A stretch of DNA of 64,000 nt, taken from contig CAVWEM010000012.1 in the NCBI GenBank assembly GCA_963753955.1, positions 1-64,000 on the forward strand, written 5' to 3'. The notes under the pieces were generated by a model. That model was given only the letters and a program-made list of their open reading frames with translations. It was not told where the DNA came from and did no database searches. The translations under genes were made by a program, and so were the position numbers. The stretch comes from Methylumidiphilus sp963753955 (GTDB taxonomy: Bacteria; Pseudomonadota; Gammaproteobacteria; Methylococcales; Methylococcaceae). Shown piece after piece: positions 17,730 to 27,393 of this stretch. Numbering within the stretch: position 1 is the first letter of the stretch; each line of letters opens with the position of its first letter.

Positions 17730-18065
17730 ATGCTCGTTTACCTGCTCAAACTCGCCCTTAGCCTGGCCGTCATCCTGGCCTCGGGGGAGGTCGCCAAACG
17801 CTCCGCCACGCTGGGGGCGTTCATCGTCGCCCTGCCCTTGGTCTCCATCCTATCCATGACCTGGCTGTACTGGGACACGATGGATGCGGCCAAGGTCAGC
17901 GCCTATGCCCGCGAAATCTTCTTTCTCGTTCCCGTGTCCTTGCTGTTTTTCCTGCCATTCCTGTTCGAGCAGCGCAGCCATTGGCCGTACTGGCTGAATT
18001 TCGGCTTAGGGCTGTTGACCATGGCGGCGGCTTTCGCCGCAGTGGGCCTTTGGCGCAGCCATTAG
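17730..18065 (+). CDS. DUF3147-like small membrane protein
   Basis: 111 residues from ATG 17730 behind GGGAGG. Four hydrophobic segments (LLKLALSLAVILASGEVAK, AFIVALPLVSILSMTWLYWD, FFLVPVSLLFFLPFLFE, GLGLLTMAAAFAAVGLW) give the pattern of DUF3147 proteins, whose function is unknown. It follows the exchanger gene by 21 bases and is probably cotranscribed. A strong terminator begins at its stop codon. Confidence 0.75.
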   Translation: MLVYLLKLALSLAVILASGEVAKRSATLGAFIVALPLVSILSMTWLYWDTMDAAKVSAYAREIFFLVPVSLLFFLPFLFEQRSHWPYWLNFGLGLLTMAAAFAAVGLWRSH

Positions 18066-18105
18066 TTTTAGGCTTTGGAGGCTTGGGCCTCCACAGCCTA
18101 AAACT
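18064..18105. terminator. Bidirectional terminator
   Basis: A 19-bp stem with one mismatch (AGTTTTAGGCTTTGGAGGC pairs with the complement beginning at 18087) and a 4-base loop sits between the stop of the DUF3147-like gene and the convergent hemN stop at 18109. A-rich and T-rich flanks on both sides suit termination from either direction. Confidence 0.85.
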
Positions 18106-18108
18106 ACT

Positions 18109-19506
18109 TCAGATCACCTTGGAATAGCGGATCCTGCCGTCGTCCTGGCTGTTCAAATAATAATCGAAAACCATGCAGATGTTGCGGATCAGCAACCGGC
18201 CGGCGGGCAGCACCCGCAGCCCTTCCCGTCCCAAGTCCAGCAGTCCGTCGTGGCTCATGGCCTCCAAAGCCTTCCATTCGCGGGCGAAATAGCCCCAGAA
18301 GTCGATGCCGTGGCAAGCTTCAAACTCGGCGACCGTCAACTCGAAATGGCAGATGAGCTGGTTGATGACTGCGCGGCGCAGGCGATCATCCGCCGTCAGG
18401 CCGACGCCCCGGAAAACCGCCAGACCCTCGTTTTCGATGCGCTCCTGGTAACGCTCCAAGTCGCGTTCGTTCTGGCTGTAACTGTCGCCGACGCGGCCAA
18501 TGGCGCTGACCCCCAGCCCCACGATGTCGCACTCGCCATGGGTGGCATAGCCTTGGAAATTGCGCGATAGCTTGCCCTCGCGTTGCGCCACGGCCAACTC
18601 GTCGCCGGGCTTGGCGAAATGATCCATGCCAATGTAGACATAACCCGCATGGGTCAGCCGCTTGATGGCATGGCGCAAAATCAGCAGCTTTTCTTCCGGC
18701 AAGGGCAAGGCACTTTCGTCGATCTGCTTTTGCACCTTGAAAAGATGCGGCAAGTGGGCGTAATTGAAGACCGAAATCCGATCCGGACTGGTGTCAATAA
18801 CCCTGGTCAAGGTCAAATCAAAGCTATCCACCGACTGGAACGGCAGGCCGTAGATCAAATCCAAGCTGACCGATTTGAAACCTGTCTTGCGGGCGGCGTC
18901 GATGATCCCCAAAGTCTGCTCCTCGGATTGGATGCGGTTGACCGCCTGCTGCACCGTGGGGTCGAAATCCTGCACTCCCAGGCTCAGGCGGTTGAAGCCC
19001 AACCCGCGCAGGAATCCAATCCGCTCGGCATCGACGGTGCGCGGGTCGATCTCGATGGAATACTCGCCCTCATCGGCATCCAGCAACTTAAAATGCCGCC
19101 GGGTCTCGTCCATCAAGCGCTGCATCTGCGCCTGGTTGAGGAAAGTCGGCGTGCCGCCGCCCCAATGCAACTGCTCCACCCGCCGGCTTTTGTCGAACAA
19201 GCAGCCTTGGCTTTCGATTTCCAGGGACAGGCAATCCAAGTATCGGGCGGTGTGCGCCTGGTTCTTGGTCACGATCTTGTTGCAGGCGCAGTAAAAGCAC
19301 ACCGTCGCGCAAAACGGAATATGGAAATACAGCGACAACGGCGCAGGACTCGGCCCCTCGTTAGTGCGACGAGCATGTTCCAGGTATTGCGGAATACCGA
19401 AGCTGTCCACGAATTGAACGGCAGTGGGATAAGACGTATAGCGCGGCCCCTGCCGGTCGTAGCGGCGGATCAGTTCGCGGTCGAATACCAGGGTTTGTTC
19501 GGTCAT
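18109..19506 (-). CDS. hemN: Oxygen-independent coproporphyrinogen III oxidase
   Basis: A radical SAM enzyme that decarboxylates coproporphyrinogen III in heme synthesis at low oxygen. The cluster motif is CATVCFYCACNKI (CxxxCxxC plus the extra Cys of HemN), in SLYFHIPFCATVC near residue 60-75. WGGGTPTFL, SIEIDPRTVD, LGVQDFDPTVQQAVNRIQ and DLIYGLPFQ follow. The 465-aa length and N-terminal RYDRQGPRYTSYPTA mark true HemN rather than HemW. Start ATG 19506 fits. Confidence 0.96.
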   Translation of the reverse strand: MTEQTLVFDRELIRRYDRQGPRYTSYPTAVQFVDSFGIPQYLEHARRTNEGPSPAPLSLYFHIPFCATVCFYCACNKIVTKNQAHTARYLDCLSLEIESQGCLFDKSRRVEQLHWGGGTPTFLNQAQMQRLMDETRRHFKLLDADEGEYSIEIDPRTVDAERIGFLRGLGFNRLSLGVQDFDPTVQQAVNRIQSEEQTLGIIDAARKTGFKSVSLDLIYGLPFQSVDSFDLTLTRVIDTSPDRISVFNYAHLPHLFKVQKQIDESALPLPEEKLLILRHAIKRLTHAGYVYIGMDHFAKPGDELAVAQREGKLSRNFQGYATHGECDIVGLGVSAIGRVGDSYSQNERDLERYQERIENEGLAVFRGVGLTADDRLRRAVINQLICHFELTVAEFEACHGIDFWGYFAREWKALEAMSHDGLLDLGREGLRVLPAGRLLIRNICMVFDYYLNSQDDGRIRYSKVI

Positions 19507-19604
19507 TTGCTTACGCTCTGCCCAAAGTTCGTGGAATTGAATAAATTTCAGGATTGTGTTCAGTGGAAAGCTAAGTTAAATCTCCTGAAATAGACCGTTT
19601 TAGA

Positions 19605-20567
19605 TTAGTTTTCCACCATGCCATTTTTTCTTTCAATCGCAATTTCACCAAGGCTCTGTCCTTGTCGATCAAGTAATTTCCAAAGGTCAGAATAGAAAAA
19701 ATAGTCAATGGTCTTAATATGCTGTGAAAGGAATAGGTCTTCAACCATATTGGGGCGAATGTCACAATAATATACACCGTCTAATGGATTTAGCTTAATT
19801 GTGTAGGCTTTGAAGTGACTTGACAGAAACGTTGCATTTATCCCATACTGATTTTCTCGCTTCGTTTTCTTCCGTTGCACATCGTTCAGAAAAATAGCGA
19901 TATGGGGCAAAGCCGTATCGGTAAGCCTGTTATAAAGAAATTTATCCATAAAAACTTTGTCAATGCGGTCTTTACTGGATGTTTTCACAGAACCGATTAT
20001 TTTCAATTCGTCACATTTGCTTAACAATAGATCGTGCTGATAGTTGGATTTAAACAGTTCTTTTCCATCAGCATCTTTTACTGGAACTTGCATCGTCCCC
20101 GACACACAATTCACATCAAGCGCCACAATTAGCAAGCGAATAAGTCGCTCAAATAAATCCCCGTTGATCTTCCGTGCTTGGTTTGATTTTCCAGCAGGCA
20201 GTGCATCAAGTGCGGCATCAATGGATTGTTGAAGAGTATAGATAGTGCGAACAATGTTTTCGCGCAATTCATCTGATGGACGATCTCCATCTTTCAATTG
20301 CGCAAGTGTCTGCTGAAATTGTTTCGCCTCAAGAAAAAAATCGGCGAAGTTATACATCAAGCGCGAATTCAGCGGTCGGGTAATGTTGAAACCACCTTCT
20401 TCCCGATACTGGAAAAACTGATAGTGGCTTTCATTTTGCGACACAATTCTGGCCTGCAATTCAGTTTCAACATACTCCAAGTAACGAACGCAAAAGTCAA
20501 CGTAATTGTCGATGGTTTTAAATCGTGCTTTGTCGGTGGCGTGGCTTATCAAGCCGGACAAGCTCAT
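19605..20567 (-). CDS. Type II-like restriction endonuclease (probable)
   Basis: A 320-residue protein encoded directly after and overlapping (ATGA) a DNA methyltransferase gene. The C-terminal half has a plausible PD-(D/E)XK core: NYQHDLLLS, then LKIIGSVKTSSKDRIDKVFMDK, and PHIAIFLNDVQRKK, resembling type II restriction enzymes. The exact family and target site are not recognised. The gene is clearly more AT-rich than hemN and rapA on either side, a sign of transfer. It is intact although the partner methyltransferase is split, so it may be silent or inactive in vivo. Confidence 0.65.
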   Translation of the reverse strand: MSLSGLISHATDKARFKTIDNYVDFCVRYLEYVETELQARIVSQNESHYQFFQYREEGGFNITRPLNSRLMYNFADFFLEAKQFQQTLAQLKDGDRPSDELRENIVRTIYTLQQSIDAALDALPAGKSNQARKINGDLFERLIRLLIVALDVNCVSGTMQVPVKDADGKELFKSNYQHDLLLSKCDELKIIGSVKTSSKDRIDKVFMDKFLYNRLTDTALPHIAIFLNDVQRKKTKRENQYGINATFLSSHFKAYTIKLNPLDGVYYCDIRPNMVEDLFLSQHIKTIDYFFYSDLWKLLDRQGQSLGEIAIERKNGMVEN

Positions 20568-21659
20568 CGAATAGACTCCCTTCGTTCCAGCGTTTTTCGA
20601 TCAAGGGCTATCCATTCCTCTTTGCTCATGCGCCGGATGTTTTCCAATCTTGCAATAGCCCATTGGTTATACTGTGGATCGAGGTCGCAAGCCATCCAGC
20701 GGCGTTCAAGCTGTTCGGCTACAACCGCCGTTGTGCCAGATCCGGAAAATGGATCAATCACTAAATCGCCCTCATTGGAGGATGCCAAAACAAATTTGCG
20801 TAGCAATTCCTCCGGCTTTTGCGTAGGGTGAGGGGTTTTTTCACCCATCCCGTTGCAGGTGGTTGGAATGTCTATCACATCTTTAGGCTTCGCTCCTTTG
20901 GGATGAGGTGTCCAATTGTCACGCAGCTTGTTCACCGCCCCCTTCCCATAGGCGCTGGTCTCTGCCTGTGGGTGCGAAGGATATTTCAGCGTATGCGCTC
21001 CATAAGGGGTACGCACGTCGTCAATGTTCAGTTTCGTGGCGTCAGATTTGCGGAAATGAATGATGCTTTCATGTGAACGCCCCCAATCATTAGACTTGTT
21101 CCCGATGCTATATCATTTAAAATCACTAACATAGATAAATTTTTTGCAAAAATTCTGGGGAAAAAGTATTTGCCAGTATTAAAGAATGAGTCTATCTATT
21201 TGATTTATATTAAAAGTCATCGGGAACAAGTCTATTGCCTAAATTGGCTTTGTTCTTATAGTGCCAAATAAGCCAGCGGCAATGCTTGAAATACTTTGAC
21301 GCAGGGTGTTTCAGATCGGCGAGAATTTCCGAGAAGCCACAGACATACAACGAACCCGTTGGCTTCAACACCCGCGAGGCTTGCTTTATCCATTGGATAG
21401 ACCAGCCAATGTATTGCTCTTGGCTTTCAAAGCTATCCCAATCAGCTTTGTTGATATTGTAAGGCGGATCTGCGAAAACAAGATCAACGCTAGCACTGGA
21501 AAGAGACGCCAGCCAATCGACTGAATTGCCCTGAAGCAAACGCCCATTCGGGTGTTCGTATTGCAGTTGAAAGCCTTCAGTAACCGGCTCTACGGCAATG
21601 CTTCTGCCTTTTGGCTGGCGTTTTAAATCATAGAACTCGGCTAAACTCAGTTGCTCCAT
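20564..21659 (-). pseudogene. DNA methyltransferase gene split by a MITE
   Basis: The N-terminal part (21659 to 21235) has motif IV as LVFADPPYNINKADWDSF, then LKPTGSLYVCGF. After the insertion at 21091-21234 the frame resumes as DWGRSHESIIHFRK and ends with HPTQKPEELLRKFVLASSN and the AdoMet motif VIDPFSGSGTTAVVAEQL. The order IV then I marks a beta-class amino-methyltransferase (N6-adenine or N4-cytosine). Removing the insert and one TA restores a continuous frame of about 318 codons. It starts 3 bases after the rapA stop. The target sequence is unknown. Confidence 0.85.
21091..21234. mobile_element. MITE with 15-bp terminal inverted repeats, TA target duplication
   Basis: A 140-bp AT-rich insert bounded by GACTTGTTCCCGATG and its exact complement, with TA on both outer sides (17-bp perfect inverted repeat including the TA). 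It carries no coding capacity. The ends match those of the IS5-family element at 49395-50443 (GAGTTGTTCCCGG and GACTTGTTCCCGA), including the TA duplication. That transposase is the obvious candidate for its mobilisation. It interrupts the methyltransferase gene. Confidence 0.88.
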
Positions 21660-21662
21660 ATC

Positions 21663-24506
21663 TTACGCCACCAACATCACCCGGATCGCATCCAGCCGCA
21701 GCCGCGCAGCCTGCAAATGCCCATGCAACTCCATGGTATTGGCTTTGACTTGATCCAATTCCTCCTGCCGCACATACGGATTCACCTTCTTCAAGGCAGA
21801 CAGCCGCTTCAATTCCCCCGTCGCGTAATCCAACATCTGCTGGGTGGCGGTGGCGATAATGTCGGGCAGGCGCTTTTGCGCGGTCTTCTCGGCGGACTTG
21901 AGCATCCGTTCGATGATCTTGCGCTGGCCGCGCAACAAAGTGGCGACTTCATCCTTGTCGATGGGCCGGGGAATTTCCACCAAGCTGTCGAAAGGTAGCA
22001 CGGAGAGATCCTCCAAATCGGCGGCAATCAGGATGCGGATCAAGGTCTGCGGCAGATAACGGCCCGCACTCAGCCGCTTGGGCGCGGCGCATTCCACCAT
22101 GAAAATGGCTTCCAGCAACAATTGCCCGGCGTCCAGGTCTTCATGGCACACTAGGCCGAAGGCGGCGTTGCCGTGGACGTTGTTGAGGATCAAGTCCATC
22201 GCCCCGCGCACCATGGGATGCTCCCAGCTCAGGAACAGCATGTCCTCCCGCGCCAAGCCGATGTCGCGGTTCAAGGTAGCGGTGGCGCCGTCCTCAGGCA
22301 GCTCGGGAAAATTGGGTACCCGCATGTGGTCGCCGGGCAGAAGTATGTGGCAATCCTCGGAATGCTCCTCCACATTGACCCCGTAAGCCTCGAACACCTC
22401 GTCCAGCCACGGCCAGAGATCGTTTTTCCGCTCCGCCTGCCGGATCAGTTCCGCCAATGCTTCGGCCTCCTGCTTGCGGCAGGAGTTCAATTCCAGCAAC
22501 CGGTCGCGGCCTTGGTGCAATTCATCCAGAATCTCGCTGTTGAGCTTTTGGGCTTCGGCAACCATAGCCGACCTGCGTCCGGCTTCATCATGCTCCAGCA
22601 GGGCCAAAAGTTCCCCGCGCAAACGGGCAAACACGGCTGAAGCCGCAGGACTCGGCTGGTTGAAGGCATCCAGCCCGGAATGATACCAATCGAACAGCAC
22701 AGCCTGGGCGCTGTTTTCCAGGCTAGGCACATGGATTTGGATGGTTTCCCGCTGGCCGATGCGATCCAAACGGCCAATGCGCTGCTCCAACTGGTCGGGA
22801 TTCAAAGGCAGGTCGAACAGGATCAAATGATGGGCGAACTGGAAATTGCGGCCTTCGCTGCCGATTTCCGAACAAACCAGCACTTGCGCACCCTCCTCTT
22901 CGTCGGCGAACCAAGCCGCCGCCCGGTCGCGGGCGAGGATGCTCAAGCCCTCGTGGAACACCGCCGCGCCGATGCCGCCCAACACGCGCAAGGCTTCCTC
23001 CAGATCGACGGCGGTCGCCGCTTTGGCGCAGATCACCAGCGCCTTGGCGGGTTTGAGCCGGTTCAAAGTATCCACCAGCCAGCGCACCCGCGAGTCGAAG
23101 CGCCACCACGCCGGGCTTTCCCCCGATTGTCGATAAAGGGTTTCCGGGAACAGCAAGGCGTCCAGATTATCGGCCTGGCCCGCCGCGTATTGCTTAGGCT
23201 TGGGCAGGGCATGGGCATGCACCCGGCGTTCGGGAAAGCCCTTGACCGTGGCACGGGTGTTGCGGAACAAGATACGCCCGGTGCCGTGGCGGTCGAGCAG
23301 CAACCGCGTCAGAGCTTCCTTTGCCGCTTCCGAAACCGCCGGTTCGTTCAATTGCCGCATCAACTCCTCGGCGCGGTCGTTGGCCAGCAAGACCTTGAGT
23401 TGCGCCAGGCTGTCCATGTCCAGCCTGATGTCCCCGGCCAGATGTTCGATCAGCCGGGCCAGCGGCTCGTATTGCCGCTCTTCGGCGAGGAATTCGTCGA
23501 AACTGTAGAACCGATCCGGATCCAGCAGGCGCAGGCGGGCGAAATGGCTTTGTTTGCCCAGTTGCTCCGGGGTCGCGGTGAGCAACAGCAAACCGGGGAC
23601 GGCCTTCCCCAAGGCCTCCACGAATAAATAATCCTCGCTGGGCTGTTCCTCCGACCATTCCAGATGATGCGCCTCGTCCACCACGCACAAATCCCAGCCC
23701 GCCGCCAGCGCCTGCTCGCGGCGTTTGGGTTCTTCGCGGAAGAAATCCAGTCCGCACAACACCAGTTGCTCGCCTTGGAACGGATTGCCGGATTCCTGCT
23801 GGTAATAGCGTTCGTCATCGAACAGGCTAAAGCGCAGGTTGAAGCGGCGGCGCATTTCCACCAGCCATTGGTGCAACAACGGCTCAGGCACCAGGATCAA
23901 GATGCGCTCCGCCCTGCCGGTGAGCAGTTGATGGTGCATGACCAGCCCGGCCTCGATGGTCTTGCCCAAGCCCACCTCGTCGGCCAGCAGCACACGCGGG
24001 CCATGGCGGCTAGCCACTTCGTGGGCGATGTAAAGCTGGTGAGGAATCAGGCTGGTGCGCGCCCCGCCCAAGCCGAGCACGGGTGACTGTTCCAATTCGC
24101 CCAGCTTCAACTGGGTGCGGTAACGGAGCCTGAATAAGCTTTGTGGGTCGATTTGCCCGGTAAACAGGCGATCCTGCGGCTTGTTGAACTGCATGAAGTG
24201 GTTCAATTCCACCTCTTCCAGGCGGGCTGTCCTGCCCTCCTCGTCCTGGCCGATATAAGTGAGCAGCCCGTCCTCTTCCTCCACTTCGCGCACCCGCAAA
24301 GACCAGCCGTCCACAGACTCCACCCGGTCGCCCTTGACGAAGAGGACGCGGGTCAGCGGGGCGTTGTCGGCGGCATAGGTGCGCCGCTCGCTGCTGGCGA
24401 TGAACAACACGGTGACGCGGTTGGGTTCAAAGGCAATGACCGTTCCCAAGCCCAGTTCAGGCTCGGTTTCGCTAATCCAACGCTGTCCAGGAACGAAATT
24501 TGGCAA
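21663..24506 (-). CDS. rapA: RNA polymerase-associated helicase-like ATPase RapA (HepA)
   Basis: A Swi2/Snf2 ATPase that binds RNA polymerase and promotes its recycling. The TTG start at 24506, behind GGAG, gives MPNFVPGQRWISETEPELGLGTV, aligning with known RapA beginnings. Walker A is DEVGLGKTIEAGLV (about residue 175). Motif II is DEAHHLEW (about 277). Helicase C motifs are SEIGSEGRNFQFAHHLILFD and LEQRIGRLDRIGQ. 947 aa is normal. The restriction-modification genes follow with almost no gap, apparently inserted at its 3' end. Confidence 0.96.
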   Translation of the reverse strand: MPNFVPGQRWISETEPELGLGTVIAFEPNRVTVLFIASSERRTYAADNAPLTRVLFVKGDRVESVDGWSLRVREVEEEDGLLTYIGQDEEGRTARLEEVELNHFMQFNKPQDRLFTGQIDPQSLFRLRYRTQLKLGELEQSPVLGLGGARTSLIPHQLYIAHEVASRHGPRVLLADEVGLGKTIEAGLVMHHQLLTGRAERILILVPEPLLHQWLVEMRRRFNLRFSLFDDERYYQQESGNPFQGEQLVLCGLDFFREEPKRREQALAAGWDLCVVDEAHHLEWSEEQPSEDYLFVEALGKAVPGLLLLTATPEQLGKQSHFARLRLLDPDRFYSFDEFLAEERQYEPLARLIEHLAGDIRLDMDSLAQLKVLLANDRAEELMRQLNEPAVSEAAKEALTRLLLDRHGTGRILFRNTRATVKGFPERRVHAHALPKPKQYAAGQADNLDALLFPETLYRQSGESPAWWRFDSRVRWLVDTLNRLKPAKALVICAKAATAVDLEEALRVLGGIGAAVFHEGLSILARDRAAAWFADEEEGAQVLVCSEIGSEGRNFQFAHHLILFDLPLNPDQLEQRIGRLDRIGQRETIQIHVPSLENSAQAVLFDWYHSGLDAFNQPSPAASAVFARLRGELLALLEHDEAGRRSAMVAEAQKLNSEILDELHQGRDRLLELNSCRKQEAEALAELIRQAERKNDLWPWLDEVFEAYGVNVEEHSEDCHILLPGDHMRVPNFPELPEDGATATLNRDIGLAREDMLFLSWEHPMVRGAMDLILNNVHGNAAFGLVCHEDLDAGQLLLEAIFMVECAAPKRLSAGRYLPQTLIRILIAADLEDLSVLPFDSLVEIPRPIDKDEVATLLRGQRKIIERMLKSAEKTAQKRLPDIIATATQQMLDYATGELKRLSALKKVNPYVRQEELDQVKANTMELHGHLQAARLRLDAIRVMLVA

Positions 24507-24555
24507 GGGAAAGATCTCCGCTGGTTTTTTGAACGGACTATTTTAACAGACGGGA

Positions 24556-25107
24556 TTATTTTTTCCGCAAATTCGACCACAGGAAATAAACCAAGGCTAT
24601 GCCGCAAAACGCGGCAAGCCCGATCATTTCATACTTTTTCACGTCGCGCAGCACAATCTCCACAAAGGTTCCGAGATGGTATCCCATACTGCCAAAAGCA
24701 ATCGCCCAAACCGCCGCACCGAGGAAATTGAGCATAAAGAAACGCAAGGGATGCAGGCCACTGGAACCGATGACAAAAGGCGTGACATTGCGGATGCCAT
24801 AGAGAAAGCGGAAGCCTAGGATGACGGCCACTTGATGGCGGTTGAGCAGGGCAAAAGCCTTTTCGGTGTTGCGCTGCCAAGCCAGACGCTTGGCCAGGAA
24901 ACCGACGCCTTTATAGCGTCCTAAGAAAAAGAAAGTCTGGTCACCGGCGAAAGTGCCGAGGAATGCGGAAAGAATAACCAAAGGCAGGTCAAGAAAACCA
25001 TCTTGCGCCAGATACCCGGCAATGATGAGTATCGTCTCACCCTCTAGAAAGGTGCCGATAAGCAGGGCAATATACCCATATTGGACGATCAGTTCTTCCA
25101 GGGACAT
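24556..25107 (-). CDS. DedA-family membrane protein
   Basis: 183 residues from ATG 25107, MSLEELIVQYGYIALLIGTFLEGETILIIAG, the typical DedA start with the FLEGE motif. FLGTFAGDQTFFFLGRYKG and FRFLYGIRNVTPFVIGSSG (the F-x-R-x-x-G-x-R-type signature) are present, plus four to five membrane segments. DedA proteins are thought to move undecaprenyl phosphate or phospholipid across the membrane. The long extension upstream to 25314 runs into fabI and is rejected. Confidence 0.9.
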   Translation of the reverse strand: MSLEELIVQYGYIALLIGTFLEGETILIIAGYLAQDGFLDLPLVILSAFLGTFAGDQTFFFLGRYKGVGFLAKRLAWQRNTEKAFALLNRHQVAVILGFRFLYGIRNVTPFVIGSSGLHPLRFFMLNFLGAAVWAIAFGSMGYHLGTFVEIVLRDVKKYEMIGLAAFCGIALVYFLWSNLRKK

Positions 25108-25198
25108 GTGTTTTGGAACCCGCTGGATCGTTGGTTTGCCGCCGCTTGCCCATAGGGAAAAGCGGCGGTTCTGGCAACGCCCGCCGCAATAGAGCGGT

Positions 25199-25981
25199 TT
25201 AAATGCTCGCCAAACCGACGATATTGTAACCGGCATCCACGTAAGTGATCTCGCCGGTGACACCGGATGCCAGATCGGAACACAAGAAAGCCGCGACATT
25301 GCCGACCTCCTCAATGCTGACGTTCTTGCGCAGCGGGGCCGCGTGTTCGGCCTTGCTCAACATATCGCGAAAATTATTGATGCCAGAGGCCGCCAAGGTG
25401 CGGATCGGGCCGGCCGAGATGGCGTTGACGCGGGTGCCTTCCGGCCCCAAAGCCACCGCCATGTAGCGCACGTTCGCCTCCAGGCTGGCCTTGGCGACAC
25501 CCATCACATTGTAATTCGGGATCACCCGCTCAGCGCCCAGGTAAGTCAAGGTCAGCAAAGATCCGTTGCGCCCGGCCATCATCTTCCGCCCTGCCTTGGC
25601 CAACGCGGTAAAGCTATAGGAGCTAATGTCATGGGCCACGGCAAAATTCTCCCGCGTCGTCGCCGCGACATAATCCCCGTCCAGCGCATCACGCGGGGCG
25701 AACGCCACCGAATGTACGATGGTATCCAGCCCGTCCCAATGCTGGCCCAGCCCCTCGAATACCGCGGCTATTTGCCCGTCGTCGGACACATCCAAAGGTA
25801 ATGTGATGGAGGAGCCGAACTCGGCGGCAAACTTCTCCACCCGCTCCTGAAGCTTCTCGCCCTGAAAAGTGAATGCCAACTCGGCACCCTGGCGGCGCAT
25901 CGCAGCCGCTATGCCATAGGCGATGGAGCGGTTGCTCGCCACGCCGACGATGAGGACTTTTTTGCCTCGCAAGAAACCCAT
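25199..25981 (-). CDS. fabI: Enoyl-[acyl-carrier-protein] reductase (NADH), FabI
   Basis: Last step of each fatty-acid elongation cycle. A short-chain dehydrogenase with GVASNRSIAYGIAAAM (nucleotide loop), HSVAFAPRDALDGDY, LTYLGAERVIPNYNVMGVAKAS with the catalytic Tyr-x6-Lys, and SAGPIRTLAASGI. 260 aa is the usual length. It is the more canonical of two FabI-like genes in the window; the other is at 61148-61933. Confidence 0.95.
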   Translation of the reverse strand: MGFLRGKKVLIVGVASNRSIAYGIAAAMRRQGAELAFTFQGEKLQERVEKFAAEFGSSITLPLDVSDDGQIAAVFEGLGQHWDGLDTIVHSVAFAPRDALDGDYVAATTRENFAVAHDISSYSFTALAKAGRKMMAGRNGSLLTLTYLGAERVIPNYNVMGVAKASLEANVRYMAVALGPEGTRVNAISAGPIRTLAASGINNFRDMLSKAEHAAPLRKNVSIEEVGNVAAFLCSDLASGVTGEITYVDAGYNIVGLASI

Positions 25982-26203
25982 GTCTACCTCCTAAAAGGAT
26001 GTTCTTTATTTTTTTAAGGCCGCAAAGTATCCCTGAGAGTCCTCAAGCTGTCTAGCGGCACGTGAAAACCAGGCCGATCTTCCCCGTCCCCGGCGGTGCG
26101 GACGCGGGCGAGCTGCACCGCACCGCCCCAGCTTGGACGTCCAGCAGGGCTCCCACCGCTCTAAGCGATGGGATACCCATGACGAAGCTAAAAACCAAGA
26201 TCC

Positions 26204-27304
26204 TCACCGAGCCTTTCCCGCCATATTCACCGGCACCCGCTTCGCCCCCCAATCCCCTGGCTGGGCCTCGAATACCCCCGCGCAAGCCGTCCCACAAGAT
26301 CGGCACTTTCCTTCCGGCGTCAGATTCCATTCCGACAACACATACCAATCACGGCCAATCAAAAGCTTGCCGCACTGATGGCACCAAGTGCTGTCGCCCT
26401 CTTTGTTGTGGACATTGCCGACATAGACATGACGGATGCCGTTTTTCAGGGCGATTTGCCGGGCCTTGACCAAAGTGGCGGGCGGCGTGGGCAAGGTATT
26501 CAACATCTTCCAGTCGGGATGGAAGGCGGAGAAATGCAAGGGCACATCCGGCCCCAGATGCTCCACCACCCATTGGGTGAGGTTTTCCAACTCGCCTTCA
26601 GAATCGTTTTCGCCGGGTATCAGCAGCGTGGTGATTTCCAGCCAGACGGCGGTTTCCTTTTTAATATATTCCAAGGTTTCCAGCACCGCCTGCAAATGTC
26701 CACCGCAGAGCCGATGGTAGAAATCCTCGGTGAACGCCTTCAAGTCGATATTGGCCGCGTCCATGTAAGAATAAAACTCGGCGCGGGGTTCGGCACATTG
26801 GTAGCCGGCGGACACCGAAACCGACTTGATGCCCAGTGCGCGGCAAGCCTGCGCCGTGTCGATGGCGTATTCGTGGAAGATGACGGGATCGTTGTAGGTA
26901 TAGGCCACGCTGCGGCAGCCCGTCTCTTGTGCGGCACGGGCGATGGCTTCGGGGGATGCCTGATCCATCAAACGATCCATTTCCCGTGACTTGCTGATGT
27001 CCCAGTTTTGGCAGAATTTGCAGGCCAGATTGCAGCCCGCCGTGCCGAAGGAAAACACCGGCGTCCCGGGGAGGAAATGATTGAGCGGTTTCTTCTCGAT
27101 GGGGTCGATGCAAAAGCCGCTGGAACGCCCGTAGGACAGCAAAGCCACCGCCCCGCCGACGTTGCCGCGCACAAAGCACAAGCCCCGCTGGTTTTCGTGC
27201 AGTTTGCAAACCCTAGGGCAGATTTGGCATTCGACCCGCCCGTCCTCCAGGCTACGCCAGAAACGGGTGGGAAAAGCCTCGGCGGGATTGATGATGGCGT
27301 CCAT
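26204..27304 (-). CDS. amrS: AmmeMemoRadiSam system radical SAM enzyme
   Basis: 366 residues from ATG 27304, behind a perfect AGGAGGT. The radical SAM cluster motif is CNLACKFCQNW (CxxxCxxC) within FSFGTAGC. Extra cysteine pairs at the N-terminus (CQICPRVCKL, RGLCFVRG) and C-terminus (CHQCGK, CRSCGTAC) are typical of this family. SVAYTYNDPVIFHEYA, TTLLIPGENDSEGEL and HFSAFHPDWKM are also characteristic. It works with the Memo and AMMECR1 proteins, here fused at 58459-59821. The reaction was not known to me at the family level. Confidence 0.9.
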   Translation of the reverse strand: MDAIINPAEAFPTRFWRSLEDGRVECQICPRVCKLHENQRGLCFVRGNVGGAVALLSYGRSSGFCIDPIEKKPLNHFLPGTPVFSFGTAGCNLACKFCQNWDISKSREMDRLMDQASPEAIARAAQETGCRSVAYTYNDPVIFHEYAIDTAQACRALGIKSVSVSAGYQCAEPRAEFYSYMDAANIDLKAFTEDFYHRLCGGHLQAVLETLEYIKKETAVWLEITTLLIPGENDSEGELENLTQWVVEHLGPDVPLHFSAFHPDWKMLNTLPTPPATLVKARQIALKNGIRHVYVGNVHNKEGDSTWCHQCGKLLIGRDWYVLSEWNLTPEGKCRSCGTACAGVFEAQPGDWGAKRVPVNMAGKAR

Positions 27305-27393
27305 AGATGAATACCTCCTGCGCAAACAGTTGATGGATTTTCCCACAATAGAAGGTCTTTGCCGAAATGGCAAGCCAGGCAAGGCTTTTCAAC

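Noticed and set aside
22680..23627. Long open frame antisense to rapA
   Set aside because: Low-complexity composition typical of GC-rich antisense shadows; rapA on the other strand is fully supported.
26042..26203. Possible structured RNA downstream of amrS
   Set aside because: GC-rich with short palindromes, but no match to a known RNA family and no clear promoter or terminator.
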